Counted from the first letter of the stretch, positions 23,127 through 32,235 are shown. The stretch is 64,000 nt of DNA from Pseudomonas sp. PICF141 (GCF_002286815.1 NZ_MUNM01000055.1:1-64000), one strand, 5' to 3'. Notes: a model not told the origin generated them from the sequence alone. Translations and numbers: made by a program.

Positions 23127-24281
23127 GTGAGCGAAACAGCCTTGCCTAAAGATGACGTCCGGCCTGTGCTTGATGCATCGGCTGATGCACCGGTTGAAAC
23201 TACGCCAACTGCTGTTGAGCAGCGCCGAGGCAATGGGTTGGCAATCGTCGCGCTGCTGTTGGGCGCCGCCGGTGTTGCCGTGGGCGGTTGGGGAGTCTGG
23301 CAGGTGCGTCACCTGCAAGCCACTAACCAGCAACAGTTGAATCAGGTGCAGGCGTTGAGTGATCAGGCCCAGAGCCTGAAGCTCAACGAGCAACGCCTGA
23401 CGGCTCGCCTCGAGCAAATACCGGCCGCCGAGGAGCTCGACGCGCGCAATCGTCTGGTCACTCAGCTCCAAGGCGATCAGCAACGCCTGAATCAACGTCT
23501 GGAAACCGTCCTCGGCGCGAGCCGCAAGGACTGGCGTCTGGCCGAAGCCGAGCACTTGCTGCGTCTGGCCAGCCTGCGTCTGTCTGCATTGCAGGACATC
23601 AACAGCGCCCAGGCCCTGGTGCAAGGCGCCGACGAAATTCTCCGTGAACAGAACGACCCCGGGGCTTTCGCCGCTCGAGAGCAAGTGGCCAAAACCCTGG
23701 TGGCCCTGCGCAGTACCGAACAACCGGATCGCACCGGGTTGTTCCTGCAACTGGGTGCCTTGCGTGATCAGGTGATCAACCTCACCGAGTTGGCACCTGA
23801 GTACAAGGATCGTGGCGAATCCCTGTTGGGCCTGACCGCTGATGGCGACGGCGCCAGTCGCTGGGCGCAATGGTGGGACCAGATCTCGCGTTATATCCGC
23901 ATCGATTTCAACGCCGACAAGAATGTCCGTCCGCTGCTGGCGGGGCAGAGCCTGAGCCAGGTGCGTCTGGCGCTGAGTCTGGCGCTGGAACAGGCGCAAT
24001 GGGCCGCGCTCAATGGTCAGGCCGCGGTGTACACCCAAGCGCTGGCTGAAGCGCGGGATGTACTCAAGAACAACTTCAACCCGGACAACCCACAGAGCAA
24101 AGTCATGCTCGAGCAGGTGGTCGAGTTGAGCAAGCAGCCAGTCACGGTGGTCACGCCAGATCTGACGGGCACCTTGAGTACGGTTCAGGCCTATCTTGAA
24201 CGTCGTAATATCAATGCCGAGGAGTCGGTGAAACCTCTGGCCAAACCTGCCGCGAGCACCCCCCAGGAGGCCACGCCATGA
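23127..24281 (+). CDS. hemX: HemX-like membrane protein
   Basis: 384 residues from a GTG at 23127, placed after AAGGA at 23115-23119. A cytoplasmic N-terminus (rich in D/P/E) precedes one membrane segment around residues 35-57 (AIVALLLGAAGVAVGGWGVW), then a long coiled coil (QVRHLQATNQQQLNQVQALSDQAQ) and a helical periplasmic domain. It resembles the E. coli HemX region but lacks methyltransferase motifs, so despite old annotations it is probably not an SAM enzyme. Exact role in haem synthesis is unknown. Confidence 0.9.
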   Translation: MSETALPKDDVRPVLDASADAPVETTPTAVEQRRGNGLAIVALLLGAAGVAVGGWGVWQVRHLQATNQQQLNQVQALSDQAQSLKLNEQRLTARLEQIPAAEELDARNRLVTQLQGDQQRLNQRLETVLGASRKDWRLAEAEHLLRLASLRLSALQDINSAQALVQGADEILREQNDPGAFAAREQVAKTLVALRSTEQPDRTGLFLQLGALRDQVINLTELAPEYKDRGESLLGLTADGDGASRWAQWWDQISRYIRIDFNADKNVRPLLAGQSLSQVRLALSLALEQAQWAALNGQAAVYTQALAEARDVLKNNFNPDNPQSKVMLEQVVELSKQPVTVVTPDLTGTLSTVQAYLERRNINAEESVKPLAKPAASTPQEATP

Positions 24282-25516
24282 AGCGCCTCTATGTCATCGT
24301 GTTCGTCGTCATCGCGGCGGCTGCCGCGCTCGGGCTGGCGATTGCCGAGCATTCCGGCTACGTGCTGATCGCCTACAAAACATTCCGTTATGAATCGAGC
24401 CTGTGGGCAACCCTCGCCCTGGTGGCTGTGCTGTGGCTGGTGTTCTGGGGCATCAAGGCGCTGATCGAGCTGGTGACGACTTCCGGTGGCGTGGTCAATC
24501 CATGGTCCCGGCGCAATCGCAGTCGGCGGGTACAAGTGGCCATCGAACACGGTCAGCTGGATTTGGCCGAGGGCCGTTGGGCCAGTGCGCAGCGTCATTT
24601 ATATCGCGCAGCGGAAGCCGAACGCCAACCGCTGCTCTATTACCTCGGTGCCGCCCGTGCCGCGAACGAACAAGGTCACTACGAGGAAAGCGACAACCTG
24701 CTGGAACGTGCCCTCGAGCGGCAGCCCCAGGCCGAGCTGGCGATTGCCTTGAGCCATGCCCAGTTACAGACAGACCGCGGCGATACTGACGGTGCGCTGG
24801 TGACCCTGCAGGCCATGCACGAACGCCATCCCCATAACGTCCAGACCCTGCGCCAGTTGCAACGCCTGCATCAGCAGCGGGGCGACTGGTCGGCCGTGAT
24901 TCGCTTGTTGCCGGAGTTACGCAAGGACAAGGTATTGCCACCGGCCGAACTGGCTGAGCTGGAGCGCCGCGCCTGGGGTGAAAATCTTTCGTTGGCGGCC
25001 CACCAGGAAGAAGACGGAACAGTTGGTTTGCAATCGCTGCAGCGCGCCTGGCAACAACTCACCAGCGCTCAGCGCCAGGAACCACAACTGGTGCTGGCCT
25101 ATGCCGAGCAATTGCGGCAACTGGGCGCGCAGGTCGAGGCCGAAGAAGTTTTGCGGACAGCCCTCAAGCGCCAATACGACAGTCATCTGGCGCGTCTGTA
25201 CGGGCTGGTTCGCGGCAGTGATCCGGCCAGGCAGCTGCACACCGCCGAGGGTTGGCTCAAGGATCATCCCGCCGACCCGAGCCTGCTGCTGACGCTGGGC
25301 CGTTTGTGCCTGCAAAGCAGTCTGTGGGGCAAAGCCCGGGATTATCTGGAGAGCAGCCTGCGCGTGCAGCGCAACCCTGAAGCCTGCGCCGAGCTGGCGC
25401 GGTTGCTGGCGCAACTGGGTGATACCCAACGCAGTAATCAGCTGTTTCAGGAGGGCTTGGGCCTGCTGGATGAGCGCTTGCTGGCGGCACCGCTGCCGGT
25501 GCCGGCTCACGCCTGA
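24278..25516 (+). CDS. hemY: HemY-like inner-membrane TPR protein
   Basis: 412 residues. Two N-terminal membrane segments (MKRLYVIVFVVIAAAAALGLAIA and TLALVAVLWLVFWGIKALIELV), then the family signature RRNRSRRVQVAIEHGQLDLAEGRW and TPR repeats. It overlaps hemX by 4 bases. E. coli HemY is linked to late haem steps and is not the eukaryotic-type protoporphyrinogen oxidase. Function here is likely structural, coordinating haem enzymes at the membrane (inference). Confidence 0.93.
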   Translation: MKRLYVIVFVVIAAAAALGLAIAEHSGYVLIAYKTFRYESSLWATLALVAVLWLVFWGIKALIELVTTSGGVVNPWSRRNRSRRVQVAIEHGQLDLAEGRWASAQRHLYRAAEAERQPLLYYLGAARAANEQGHYEESDNLLERALERQPQAELAIALSHAQLQTDRGDTDGALVTLQAMHERHPHNVQTLRQLQRLHQQRGDWSAVIRLLPELRKDKVLPPAELAELERRAWGENLSLAAHQEEDGTVGLQSLQRAWQQLTSAQRQEPQLVLAYAEQLRQLGAQVEAEEVLRTALKRQYDSHLARLYGLVRGSDPARQLHTAEGWLKDHPADPSLLLTLGRLCLQSSLWGKARDYLESSLRVQRNPEACAELARLLAQLGDTQRSNQLFQEGLGLLDERLLAAPLPVPAHA

Positions 25517-25860
25517 TTTCGCTGTAGCTGTAGCAGCTGGCGCAGCCTGCGTTCGGCTGCGCAGCAGTCGCCCAGATTTAATGCGACTTGGCTGACCAAA
25601 CCGTGTCTGTTTTACGGCTGCTGCGCAGCCGAACACCGCCTTCGGCAGCTGCTGCAACGGGCGGAAATCGCTTCGAATCCGTCTCTGTTTCAGCGCTGTA
25701 ATCCTTCGGCGGCAAAGTCCTACAGAGGACTACATCAAATCCTCTCGACACTGTCGGGAATTCCCTACACTTCTGGTGAAGTGTCCGTGGCGGCCTGCCT
25801 TGAAAGGCTGCTGCGCTTTCCTCTACCGTAACCGCCTGTCTCTACTGTTACGGAAAAGCC
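25517..25860. other. hemY-dsbB intergenic region
   Basis: No gene. It holds a REPIN (25529-25657) and, just before dsbB, an inverted repeat at 25826-25853. No clear promoter motif was found, though dsbB must be transcribed from within this region or by read-through from hemY. Confidence 0.55.
25529..25657. repeat. REPIN, GTAGCAGCTGCCGAAGGCTGCG type
   Basis: Degenerate inverted pair with GTAGCAGCTGGCGCAGCCTGCG and CGCCTTCGGCAGCTGCTGC arms. A less degraded copy of this family is at 59645-59777. Confidence 0.78.
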
Positions 25861-26412
25861 ATGTCTTTGGCCTGCTCACGCTCCTTGTTTTTCATGGTTT
25901 TCATTGCAGGTGCCCTGGCCTTGGGCGTTTCCTATCACCTGGAATATGCCGTCGGCCTCAAGCCATGCGGGTTGTGCCTATTGCAGCGGGTTTGCCTGGC
26001 GCTGTTGACGGGTATCTGTCTGGCGGCTTCAGTGCAGGGGCCTGGCCGCTTCGGATTGTTCCTGTATTGGTTGCTGGGTCTGCTCTGCAGTCTGGCGGGC
26101 ACCATCACAGCGTGGCGCCAGGTGGTGTTGCAGAGCGATCCGGCACATCAGTTATCGGCATGCTCGCCTGATCTGGCTGATCTGTTCGCCAGTACGCCCT
26201 GGCTGTGTGTCGTACAGCGAATGTTCAAAGGAACCGCCGATTGCGCGGAAATTTCCTGGACGCTGTTCGACCTGAGCATCCCGGAATGGAGTCTGTTGTT
26301 CTTCGTTGCGATGATGATTCTGGGCGGGTATCAGTTGCTGCGCCTTGTCTGGATCGCATGCCAGCGACCGCTCAGCGGCGAGTCGTCGCACCGGGCGTTG
26401 GCGGGAGATTAA
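25861..26412 (+). CDS. dsbB: Disulfide bond formation protein DsbB
   Basis: 183 residues with four membrane segments. The quinone-linked CxxC pair is C36/C39 (KPCGLC) in the first periplasmic loop. The second loop carries C101, an extra C116, and C128, which correspond roughly to E. coli C104 and C130. It reoxidises DsbA and passes electrons to ubiquinone. The gene begins 8 bases after an inverted repeat that includes its purine-rich ribosome site. Confidence 0.94.
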   Translation: MSLACSRSLFFMVFIAGALALGVSYHLEYAVGLKPCGLCLLQRVCLALLTGICLAASVQGPGRFGLFLYWLLGLLCSLAGTITAWRQVVLQSDPAHQLSACSPDLADLFASTPWLCVVQRMFKGTADCAEISWTLFDLSIPEWSLLFFVAMMILGGYQLLRLVWIACQRPLSGESSHRALAGD

Positions 26413-26443
26413 ACACTTGTATGAACTTTATCTCCTGCGTACC

Positions 26444-26472
26444 TTGAAGCTATAAGCGCGCGGGCATAATCT
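26444..26472 (+). promoter_or_regulatory. Candidate sigma-70 promoter of algQ
   Basis: TTGAAG (26444-26449) and TAATCT (26467-26472) at the optimal 17-base spacing. The predicted start near 26479 leaves a leader of about 110 bases. Confidence 0.45.
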
Positions 26473-26588
26473 GGCCCGCACGTGTCATTGGATTTATGTT
26501 GCTCGAATGACGCTCTGCCTGGTCGATCCGTGATTTCAAGTGCGACAGGTGTAGAGCAGCATGACCCACAAGGGAAGAGAGAATCACC

Positions 26589-27047
26589 ATGCTCGAAAGT
26601 TGTCAGAATGCTCAGGAACGCTGGGGTGGAGTGCATCTGCTGATCGATCGCTGGTTGCAGGAGCGTCACGAACTGGTTCGGGCCTATGATGCTCTCGGCG
26701 ACAAGCCCGAGGCTCTGAGCGAGGACCGAAAACGGTTGCAGGAGTTCTGCGGTGTGCTGGTCGACTACGTGTCTGCCGGGCATTTCGAGATCTACGAACA
26801 ACTGACAAGTGAGGCCAAGGCCTTCAACGACAAGCGTGGCCTGGAACTCGCCGAGCAGATCTACCCGCGCATCGACGTCATCACCGAAAAGCTGCTGGCG
26901 TTCAACGATCTGTGTGATGCCGGCAAGTGTGTCGCGGAGAAATTCAAGGAGCTGGGTGGCTTGTTGCACGAACGCTTCGAACTGGAAGATTGCCTGATTG
27001 AAGTGCTGCACACCGCTCACAAGCAAGAGGATTCGGTTCAGGCCTGA
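26589..27047 (+). CDS. algQ: Anti-sigma-70 factor AlgQ (Rsd family)
   Basis: 152 residues. Begins MLESCQNAQERWGGVHLLIDRWLQERHELV, the Rsd/AlgQ helical bundle, with the family stretch LQEFCGVLVDYVSAGHFEIYEQL. Rsd binds region 4 of sigma-70 and reduces its activity in stationary phase. AlgQ (AlgR2) was found as an alginate regulator in P. aeruginosa and also affects siderophores. The start follows GAGAGAATCACC. A bidirectional terminator follows. Confidence 0.95.
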   Translation: MLESCQNAQERWGGVHLLIDRWLQERHELVRAYDALGDKPEALSEDRKRLQEFCGVLVDYVSAGHFEIYEQLTSEAKAFNDKRGLELAEQIYPRIDVITEKLLAFNDLCDAGKCVAEKFKELGGLLHERFELEDCLIEVLHTAHKQEDSVQA

Positions 27048-27068
27048 ACCGTATCCGGCAACACCCTC

Positions 27069-27096
27069 AAAACGGTGCGCCTATGCGCGCCGTTTT
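27069..27096. terminator. Bidirectional terminator between algQ and the FKBP gene
   Basis: Stem AAAACGGTGCGC / GCGCGCCGTTTT with loop CTAT. Flanking A and T tracts suit both converging transcripts. Confidence 0.85.
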
Positions 27097-27109
27097 TCGT
27101 TCACGGCTT

Positions 27110-27775
27110 TCAGCTTTTAGCACCCAGCAATTCGACCTCGAATACCAGCGGCGTGAACGGCGCGATCACATCGCCGGCACCGTCGGCGCCGTAGGCTTGC
27201 GCCGACGGAATCACCAGGCGCCATTTCGCGCCGACCGGCATGTTTTGCAGCGCACTGCGCCATCCACTGATTACGCTATCGAGACTGAACCACTGCGCCT
27301 GGCTGTTCTGGTCGAACACCGAGCCGTCAGGCAGGCGTCCGGTATACAGCACCTGGACTTTGCCATTCGGACCGGCCTTGGCGCCGGTGCCCTGCACCCA
27401 CTCGGTCAGCAGTATTCCATCGGCCAGTTCGCGCACGCCGGGTTTGGCTTTTTCTTCAATGAGAAACCGTCGCTCGTTTTCCAGTGCCAATTCGCTTTGC
27501 GGTACCGGTGACTGCATGGCAATCCGGGCTTCATGCTCAGCCAGAATCTGTTCGATCCGCTCATCTTTCAGCGCCAGCGGCTTGCCTTGATAGGCTTGTT
27601 GCAAACCTTCGAGCAGGGCCTGAAGTTGCAGGTCCGGAACTTCCTGGCGCAAGCGTTCGCCAAGACTTGCGCCCAAGCTGTAAGCGAGATCGTGAGTGTC
27701 ATTTGCGGCGTTTTTTTCGGTGGCTTGTGCCACAGAAAAACACACGCACAACGATAAAAAAAGGTAGCGCGACAT
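27110..27775 (-). CDS. FKBP-type peptidyl-prolyl isomerase, periplasmic
   Basis: 221 residues from the ATG at 27775 (a GTG two codons earlier is possible but lies nearer the GGAGAG site). Signal peptide MSRYLFLSLCVCFSVAQA, an N-terminal FKBP dimerisation domain (DLAYSLGASLGERLRQEVP), and a C-terminal FKBP domain (GKVQVLYTGRLPDGSVFDQN, VIPSAQAYGADGAGDVIAPFTPLVFEVELL). It resembles FkpA/FklB chaperone-isomerases. It lies convergent with algQ, as in other pseudomonads. Confidence 0.92.
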   Translation of the reverse strand: MSRYLFLSLCVCFSVAQATEKNAANDTHDLAYSLGASLGERLRQEVPDLQLQALLEGLQQAYQGKPLALKDERIEQILAEHEARIAMQSPVPQSELALENERRFLIEEKAKPGVRELADGILLTEWVQGTGAKAGPNGKVQVLYTGRLPDGSVFDQNSQAQWFSLDSVISGWRSALQNMPVGAKWRLVIPSAQAYGADGAGDVIAPFTPLVFEVELLGAKS

Positions 27776-27967
27776 GGGCACTCTCCAGCCTGGGATGAGC
27801 AGGATTATGCCAGTGTGGATGCGCTCGAAGGTGAACTGGTTTTGGCTGCGCGCAGAACATTTTGGCGATGTTGCAACGGCGTGCTTTCGATACTGTCAAC
27901 AGGCCCTAGCGGCGGTTGCAGCAGAGGTCTAGTATGAGCCGCATTCACGTCAGCCAGGAGGTAAATC

Positions 27968-29104
27968 ATGTCGGCCACCAAGAAGCCAGTAAATACTCCG
28001 TTGCACTTACTCCAACAACTCTCGGGCAGCCTGCTCGAGCATTTGGAAAACGCTTGTTCCCAAGCCTTGGCTGATGCTGAAAAACTGCTCGCCAAACTGG
28101 AGAAGCAGCGCGGAAAAGCGCAGGAAAAACTGCACAAATCCCGGACCAAATTGCAGGATGCGGCGGCGGCCGGCAAAGCCAAGGCGCAAGCCAAGGCCAA
28201 GGAGGCGGTGAAAGAACTTGAGAACTTGCTCGATGCCCTCAAGGATCGCCAGTCCGAAACGCGCAGCTACATCCTGCAACTCAAACGCGATGCTCAAGAA
28301 AGCCTGAAACTGGCCCAGGGTGTCGGTCGTGTCCAGGAGGCTGTCGGCAAGGCGTTATCCCTGCGTTCGGCCAAGCCAGCGGCGGCACCTGTGAAGAAGG
28401 CTGCGGCCAAACCAGCTGCTGCGAAAGCACCAGCCAAAACTGCGGTGAAAACCACAGCCAAGCCAGCCGTAAAACCGGCGGCGAAAAAAACAGTCGCTGC
28501 CAGTGCTGCAAAACCAGCAGCTAAAACGACGGCTGCCAAACCTGCCGCCAAGCCTGCTGCTGCCAAAACAACTGCCGCCAAAACAACTGCCGCCAAAACA
28601 ACTGCTGCCAAAACAGCTGCCGCTAAACCGGCTGCAAAAACCACGGCTGCCAAACCCGCCGCAAAAACGGCAGCGGCTAAACCTGCTGCCAAGCCAGCCG
28701 CTAAAACTGCCGCCGCCAAACCGGCTGTAGCTAAAACCGCCGCGGCCAAGCCTGCTGCGAAAACCGCTGTAAAAACGGCGGCTAAACCCGCTGCTAAACC
28801 AGCTACCAGAACCGCTGCTGCCAAACCCGCTGCCGCTGCCAAGCCAGCCGCCAAGCCAGCCGCCAAACCGACTGCGAAACCAGCAGCCAAAACCGCGGCC
28901 AAGCCAGCAGCAAAACCGGCCGTGAAAAAGCCGGTCGCTGCTGCCAAACCGGCCACTGCGCCTGCTGCCAAGCCAGCGACTGCAGCACCCGCACCCGCTG
29001 CTTCGGCTGCGCCCGTACCTGCAGCAACCACCCCGACAACTGCGTCTGTGCCAACGCCAGCCGCGCCGTCGAGCACCAGCACTACCCCGACCAGCGCTTC
29101 CTAA
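27968..29104 (+). CDS. algP: AlgP, histone H1-like protein
   Basis: 378 residues. The N-terminal 130 residues form coiled coils (LLEHLENACSQALADAEKLLAKLEKQRGKAQEK). From about residue 135 the sequence is a long run of KPAA/KTAA-type repeats, extremely rich in Lys, Ala and Pro, ending in a P/T/S/A tail. This is the eukaryotic H1-like tail of AlgP (AlgR3), which binds DNA and was linked to alginate control. The start follows CAGGAGGTAAATC. Repeat number is likely to vary between strains. The stop overlaps that of the opposite gene by 4 bases. Confidence 0.93.
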   Translation: MSATKKPVNTPLHLLQQLSGSLLEHLENACSQALADAEKLLAKLEKQRGKAQEKLHKSRTKLQDAAAAGKAKAQAKAKEAVKELENLLDALKDRQSETRSYILQLKRDAQESLKLAQGVGRVQEAVGKALSLRSAKPAAAPVKKAAAKPAAAKAPAKTAVKTTAKPAVKPAAKKTVAASAAKPAAKTTAAKPAAKPAAAKTTAAKTTAAKTTAAKTAAAKPAAKTTAAKPAAKTAAAKPAAKPAAKTAAAKPAVAKTAAAKPAAKTAVKTAAKPAAKPATRTAAAKPAAAAKPAAKPAAKPTAKPAAKTAAKPAAKPAVKKPVAAAKPATAPAAKPATAAPAPAASAAPVPAATTPTTASVPTPAAPSSTSTTPTSAS

Positions 29105-29565
29105 GTGCCGGTTGCCGCGACGCGCAGCTGATGCAGCGCGTCGCGGTCCAGGTTGGCGGCGCCTGCCGCCACACCTTCCAGCCAGGCCGAGAGATCGGTC
29201 GCCTCATCCTGCGGCCAACGCTGCGTCAAACGTTCCAGTCGCAGCAACAAATGCCTTTCGGCTTCCATCTCCAGTGTCTTCACGCGTCCGCGTAAATCAT
29301 CCAGCCCGGCATCCTCGCTCGCAGCGGCTTTCCATTGCTGGCGCAAGGTGCGCAATGGTTGCACGACATCCGCATCCCAAGGCCCGGCTACATCGCGTAG
29401 CTGCTGCAAGCGTCGCTCGCTGCAGGCAACGCCCCGTTCTCCCAGCCATAACCCGCACAGCAGCAGGCACACGTTCACACCCCTGGACTGCAAGTGCAGG
29501 CATGCGCGTTCAACGCCACGACGAGAATACGTGGTAACGGAAAAGCTCCACAGGTCAGAGGACAT
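29101..29565 (-). CDS. TIGR02444 family protein (DUF2390)
   Basis: 154 residues. It begins MSSDLWSFSVTTYSRRGVERACLHLQSRGVNVCLLLCGLWLGERG, the signature of TIGR02444, and is otherwise helical. No signal peptide or catalytic motif is seen. It is divergent from the ABC-F gene and convergent with algP, with overlapping stop codons. This placement is conserved in Pseudomonas. Function unknown. Confidence 0.85.
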   Translation of the reverse strand: MSSDLWSFSVTTYSRRGVERACLHLQSRGVNVCLLLCGLWLGERGVACSERRLQQLRDVAGPWDADVVQPLRTLRQQWKAAASEDAGLDDLRGRVKTLEMEAERHLLLRLERLTQRWPQDEATDLSAWLEGVAAGAANLDRDALHQLRVAATGT

Positions 29566-29615
29566 AGTGCTACTCGCGCCAGTTGCGAGCGAAGCTGGTA
29601 GACTCCGCCGCCATT

Positions 29616-31526
29616 ATGATTCGACTTCAGAACCTCACTTTACAGCGTGGCCCGCAACGTCTGCTAGAAGACGCCGAGCTGACCCTGCACGCCGGCCACA
29701 AAGCCGGCCTCATCGGTGCCAACGGCGCCGGCAAATCGAGCCTGTTCGCCTTGATTCGTGGCGAACTGCATCCGGACTCGGGTGACTGCTTCTTGCCGGC
29801 CGACTGGCGCATCGCCCACATGCGCCAGGAAATCGAGACACTCGAACGCCTGGCGGTCGACTACGTGCTCGATGGCGACCTGCGCCTGCGCGAGGTGCAA
29901 CGCGACCTCGCCGCAGCCGAAGCGGCCCATGACGGTGCCGCTCAGGCCCGCCTGCACTCGGAGCTCGACAGCGCCGACGGCTACACCGCCGATGCCCGGG
30001 CCCGCAAGTTGCTGGCCGGCCTTGGGTTCACCAACGAGCAGATGGATCGGCAAGTAGGAGATTTCTCCGGTGGCTGGCGGATGCGTCTGAATCTGGCGCA
30101 GGCTTTGATGTGCCCTTCGGACCTGTTGCTGCTCGACGAACCGACCAACCACTTGGACCTCGACGCCATCATCTGGCTCGAAGAGTGGCTTAAAAGCTAT
30201 CCCGGCACTTTGCTGCTGATCTCCCACGACCGGGACTTCCTCGATGCCGTGGTCGATCACGTCGCCCACGTCGATCAACGCAAGATCACCCTGTATCGCG
30301 GTGGTTACAGCGCTTTCGAACGTGCCCGTGCCGAACGTCTGGCCCAGCAACAACAGGCCTACGAGAAGCAGCAGGCGCAACGTGCGCACATGGAAAGCTA
30401 CATCGCCCGCTTCAAGGCTCAGGCCACCAAGGCCCGTCAGGCCCAAAGCCGGATCAAGGCACTGGAGCGGATGGAAGAGCTGTCCGCCGCCCACGTCGAT
30501 TCGCCGTTCGATTTCGTCTTCCGCGAGTCGACGAAAATTTCCAGCCCGCTGATCGACCTGTCAGATGCTCGACTGGGTTACGGCGACAAAGCCGTGCTGG
30601 AGAAGGTCAAGCTGCAACTGACCCCTGGTGCGCGCATCGGTTTGCTCGGCCCGAACGGCGCCGGTAAATCGACCCTGATCAAAAACCTCTCCGGTGAGCT
30701 TGAGCCGTTGGCGGGTCGCCTGACGCGCGGTGAAAATACCGTCGTGGGTTACTTCGCCCAGCATCAACTGGATTCTCTCGACGCCAAAGCCAGCCCGTTG
30801 CTGCATTTGCAGCGCCTGGCGCCGACCGAACGAGAGCAAACCTTGCGTGATTTCCTCGGTGGTTTCGACTTCCGTGGCGCGCGTATCGATGAGCCAGTCC
30901 TTAATTTCTCTGGCGGTGAGAAGGCACGTCTGGCCTTGGCATTGATCGCTTGGGATCGACCGAACCTGCTGCTGCTCGACGAACCGACCAACCACCTGGA
31001 TCTGGAAATGCGTCTGGCGCTGACCATGGCGCTGCAGGAGTTCAGTGGCGCGGTTTTGGTGGTCTCACACGATCGCCATCTGCTCAAAAGCACCACTGAC
31101 AATTTCTATCTGGTGGCAGACGGCAAGGTCGAGGAGTTCGACGGCGACCTGGAGGATTACGCCCGTTGGCTGGTGGAATACCGTCAACGCAATGCCCCGG
31201 TCAGCAATACGCCGGTCAATCCGGACAAGACCGACAAGAAAGCCCAGCGCCAGGCGGCTGCTGCGTTGCGTCAGCAACTGGCACCGCACAAGCGTGAGGC
31301 TGACAAGCTTGAAGCCGAGCTGGGCAAGCTGCACGAGAAGCTGGCGAAAATCGATACCAGCCTCGGCGACAGCGACATTTACGAGCCGATGCGCAAGAAC
31401 GATTTGCGTGATTTGCTGGCTGAACAGGCCAAGCTGAAGGTGCGTGAAGCGGAGCTGGAAGAAGCCTGGATGGAAGCGCTCGAACTGCTCGAAAGCATGC
31501 AGGCGGAGCTGGAGGCGTTGTCCTGA
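29616..31526 (+). CDS. yheS: ABC-F family ATPase (YheS-like)
   Basis: 636 residues. Two ABC domains without membrane segments: Walker A GANGAGKSS and GPNGAGKST, signatures FSGGWRMRL and FSGGEKARL, and LLLDEPTNHLDL twice. They are joined by a basic linker (QQQAYEKQQAQRAHMESYIARFKAQATKARQAQSR) typical of ABC-F translation factors, and a C-terminal coiled coil follows. Such proteins bind the ribosomal E site and relieve stalled elongation. The start MIRLQNLTLQRG at 29616 is preferred over an ATG 33 bases upstream. It overlaps the next gene by one base. Confidence 0.94.
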   Translation: MIRLQNLTLQRGPQRLLEDAELTLHAGHKAGLIGANGAGKSSLFALIRGELHPDSGDCFLPADWRIAHMRQEIETLERLAVDYVLDGDLRLREVQRDLAAAEAAHDGAAQARLHSELDSADGYTADARARKLLAGLGFTNEQMDRQVGDFSGGWRMRLNLAQALMCPSDLLLLDEPTNHLDLDAIIWLEEWLKSYPGTLLLISHDRDFLDAVVDHVAHVDQRKITLYRGGYSAFERARAERLAQQQQAYEKQQAQRAHMESYIARFKAQATKARQAQSRIKALERMEELSAAHVDSPFDFVFRESTKISSPLIDLSDARLGYGDKAVLEKVKLQLTPGARIGLLGPNGAGKSTLIKNLSGELEPLAGRLTRGENTVVGYFAQHQLDSLDAKASPLLHLQRLAPTEREQTLRDFLGGFDFRGARIDEPVLNFSGGEKARLALALIAWDRPNLLLLDEPTNHLDLEMRLALTMALQEFSGAVLVVSHDRHLLKSTTDNFYLVADGKVEEFDGDLEDYARWLVEYRQRNAPVSNTPVNPDKTDKKAQRQAAAALRQQLAPHKREADKLEAELGKLHEKLAKIDTSLGDSDIYEPMRKNDLRDLLAEQAKLKVREAELEEAWMEALELLESMQAELEALS

Positions 31527-32107
31527 TGGAAGCCTTCAAGTTGCCGCTGCCGGCTGGGTGGGGCGAGCCGCTCTGGCTGGTCGTGCAAATTCTGCTGATC
31601 CTGCTGGCCGGTTATATCGCTCAGCGCGTCGTCGCTAAATGCCTGACTCGCCTGGGCGAACGCTATCCGTTTCCGCCGCAGTTTTTCATGCCGCTGCGCG
31701 GTGGTTTGCGCTGGCTGATCATGGGCAGTGCGTTGATCTTTGTGCTGGAACGCCTTGGCGTGTCGGCCACAGTGCTCTGGACGGCATTGTCCGGTTTCGT
31801 TGCAGTGGCCGCCGTGGCGTTTTTCGCCATGTGGAGCGTGCTCTCCAACTTGCTGTGCGCGATCCTGATCTTTACCGTCGGCCCGTTTCGTATCGGCGAT
31901 GTGGTCGAGTTGGTGGATACCACCGACAAGCCCGGTGTCAAAGGCCGGGTGGTGGCGATCAATCTGCTCTACACCACGCTGATCGAAGCCGAAGAACTCG
32001 GTACCGGCAGCGCCATGGTGCAGGTGCCCAATAGCCTGTTTTTCCAGCGTTCGGTCCGGCGTTGGCGTGGGACGGATGTGCTCCCTTCGAACGGGTTCGA
32101 AAAGTAA
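31526..32107 (+). CDS. Short MscS-family mechanosensitive channel protein
   Basis: 193 residues. Two or three membrane segments (ILLILLAGYIAQRVVAK, GGLRWLIMGSALIFVLERLG, ALSGFVAVAAVAFFAMWSVLSNLLCAILIFTV), then a beta-domain start with PFRIGDVVELV and MVQVPNSLFF. The E. coli MscS has 286 residues, so the C-terminal vestibule domain is mostly missing. The pore helix and beta region are kept. The ATG overlaps the ABC-F stop (TGATG-type coupling). It could be a minimal channel or a subunit. Confidence 0.8.
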   Translation: MEAFKLPLPAGWGEPLWLVVQILLILLAGYIAQRVVAKCLTRLGERYPFPPQFFMPLRGGLRWLIMGSALIFVLERLGVSATVLWTALSGFVAVAAVAFFAMWSVLSNLLCAILIFTVGPFRIGDVVELVDTTDKPGVKGRVVAINLLYTTLIEAEELGTGSAMVQVPNSLFFQRSVRRWRGTDVLPSNGFEK

Positions 32108-32120
32108 GTCTTCTGTTGCC

Positions 32121-32235
32121 TGACACACCGCCATCGCGGGCAAGCCCGCTCCCACAGTTTTTTGGGGGCGGATTACAGGTTTGTGATCAGCCCGAAACCC
32201 TGTGAAGCGAGCTTGCTCGCGATGGCGGTCCGTCA
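32121..32235. repeat. REPIN-like inverted repeat
   Basis: GACACACCGCCATCGCGGGCAAGC and, 80 bases on, an inverted GCGAGCTTGCTCGCGATGGCGGTCCGTCA. A mix of REP subtypes, lying between the MscS and LysE genes. Confidence 0.75.

Noticed and set aside
28294..29082. 262-residue Ala/Gly/Val-rich frame antisense to the algP repeats
   Set aside because: It is the complement of the KPAA repeats, giving an artefactual membrane-like sequence.
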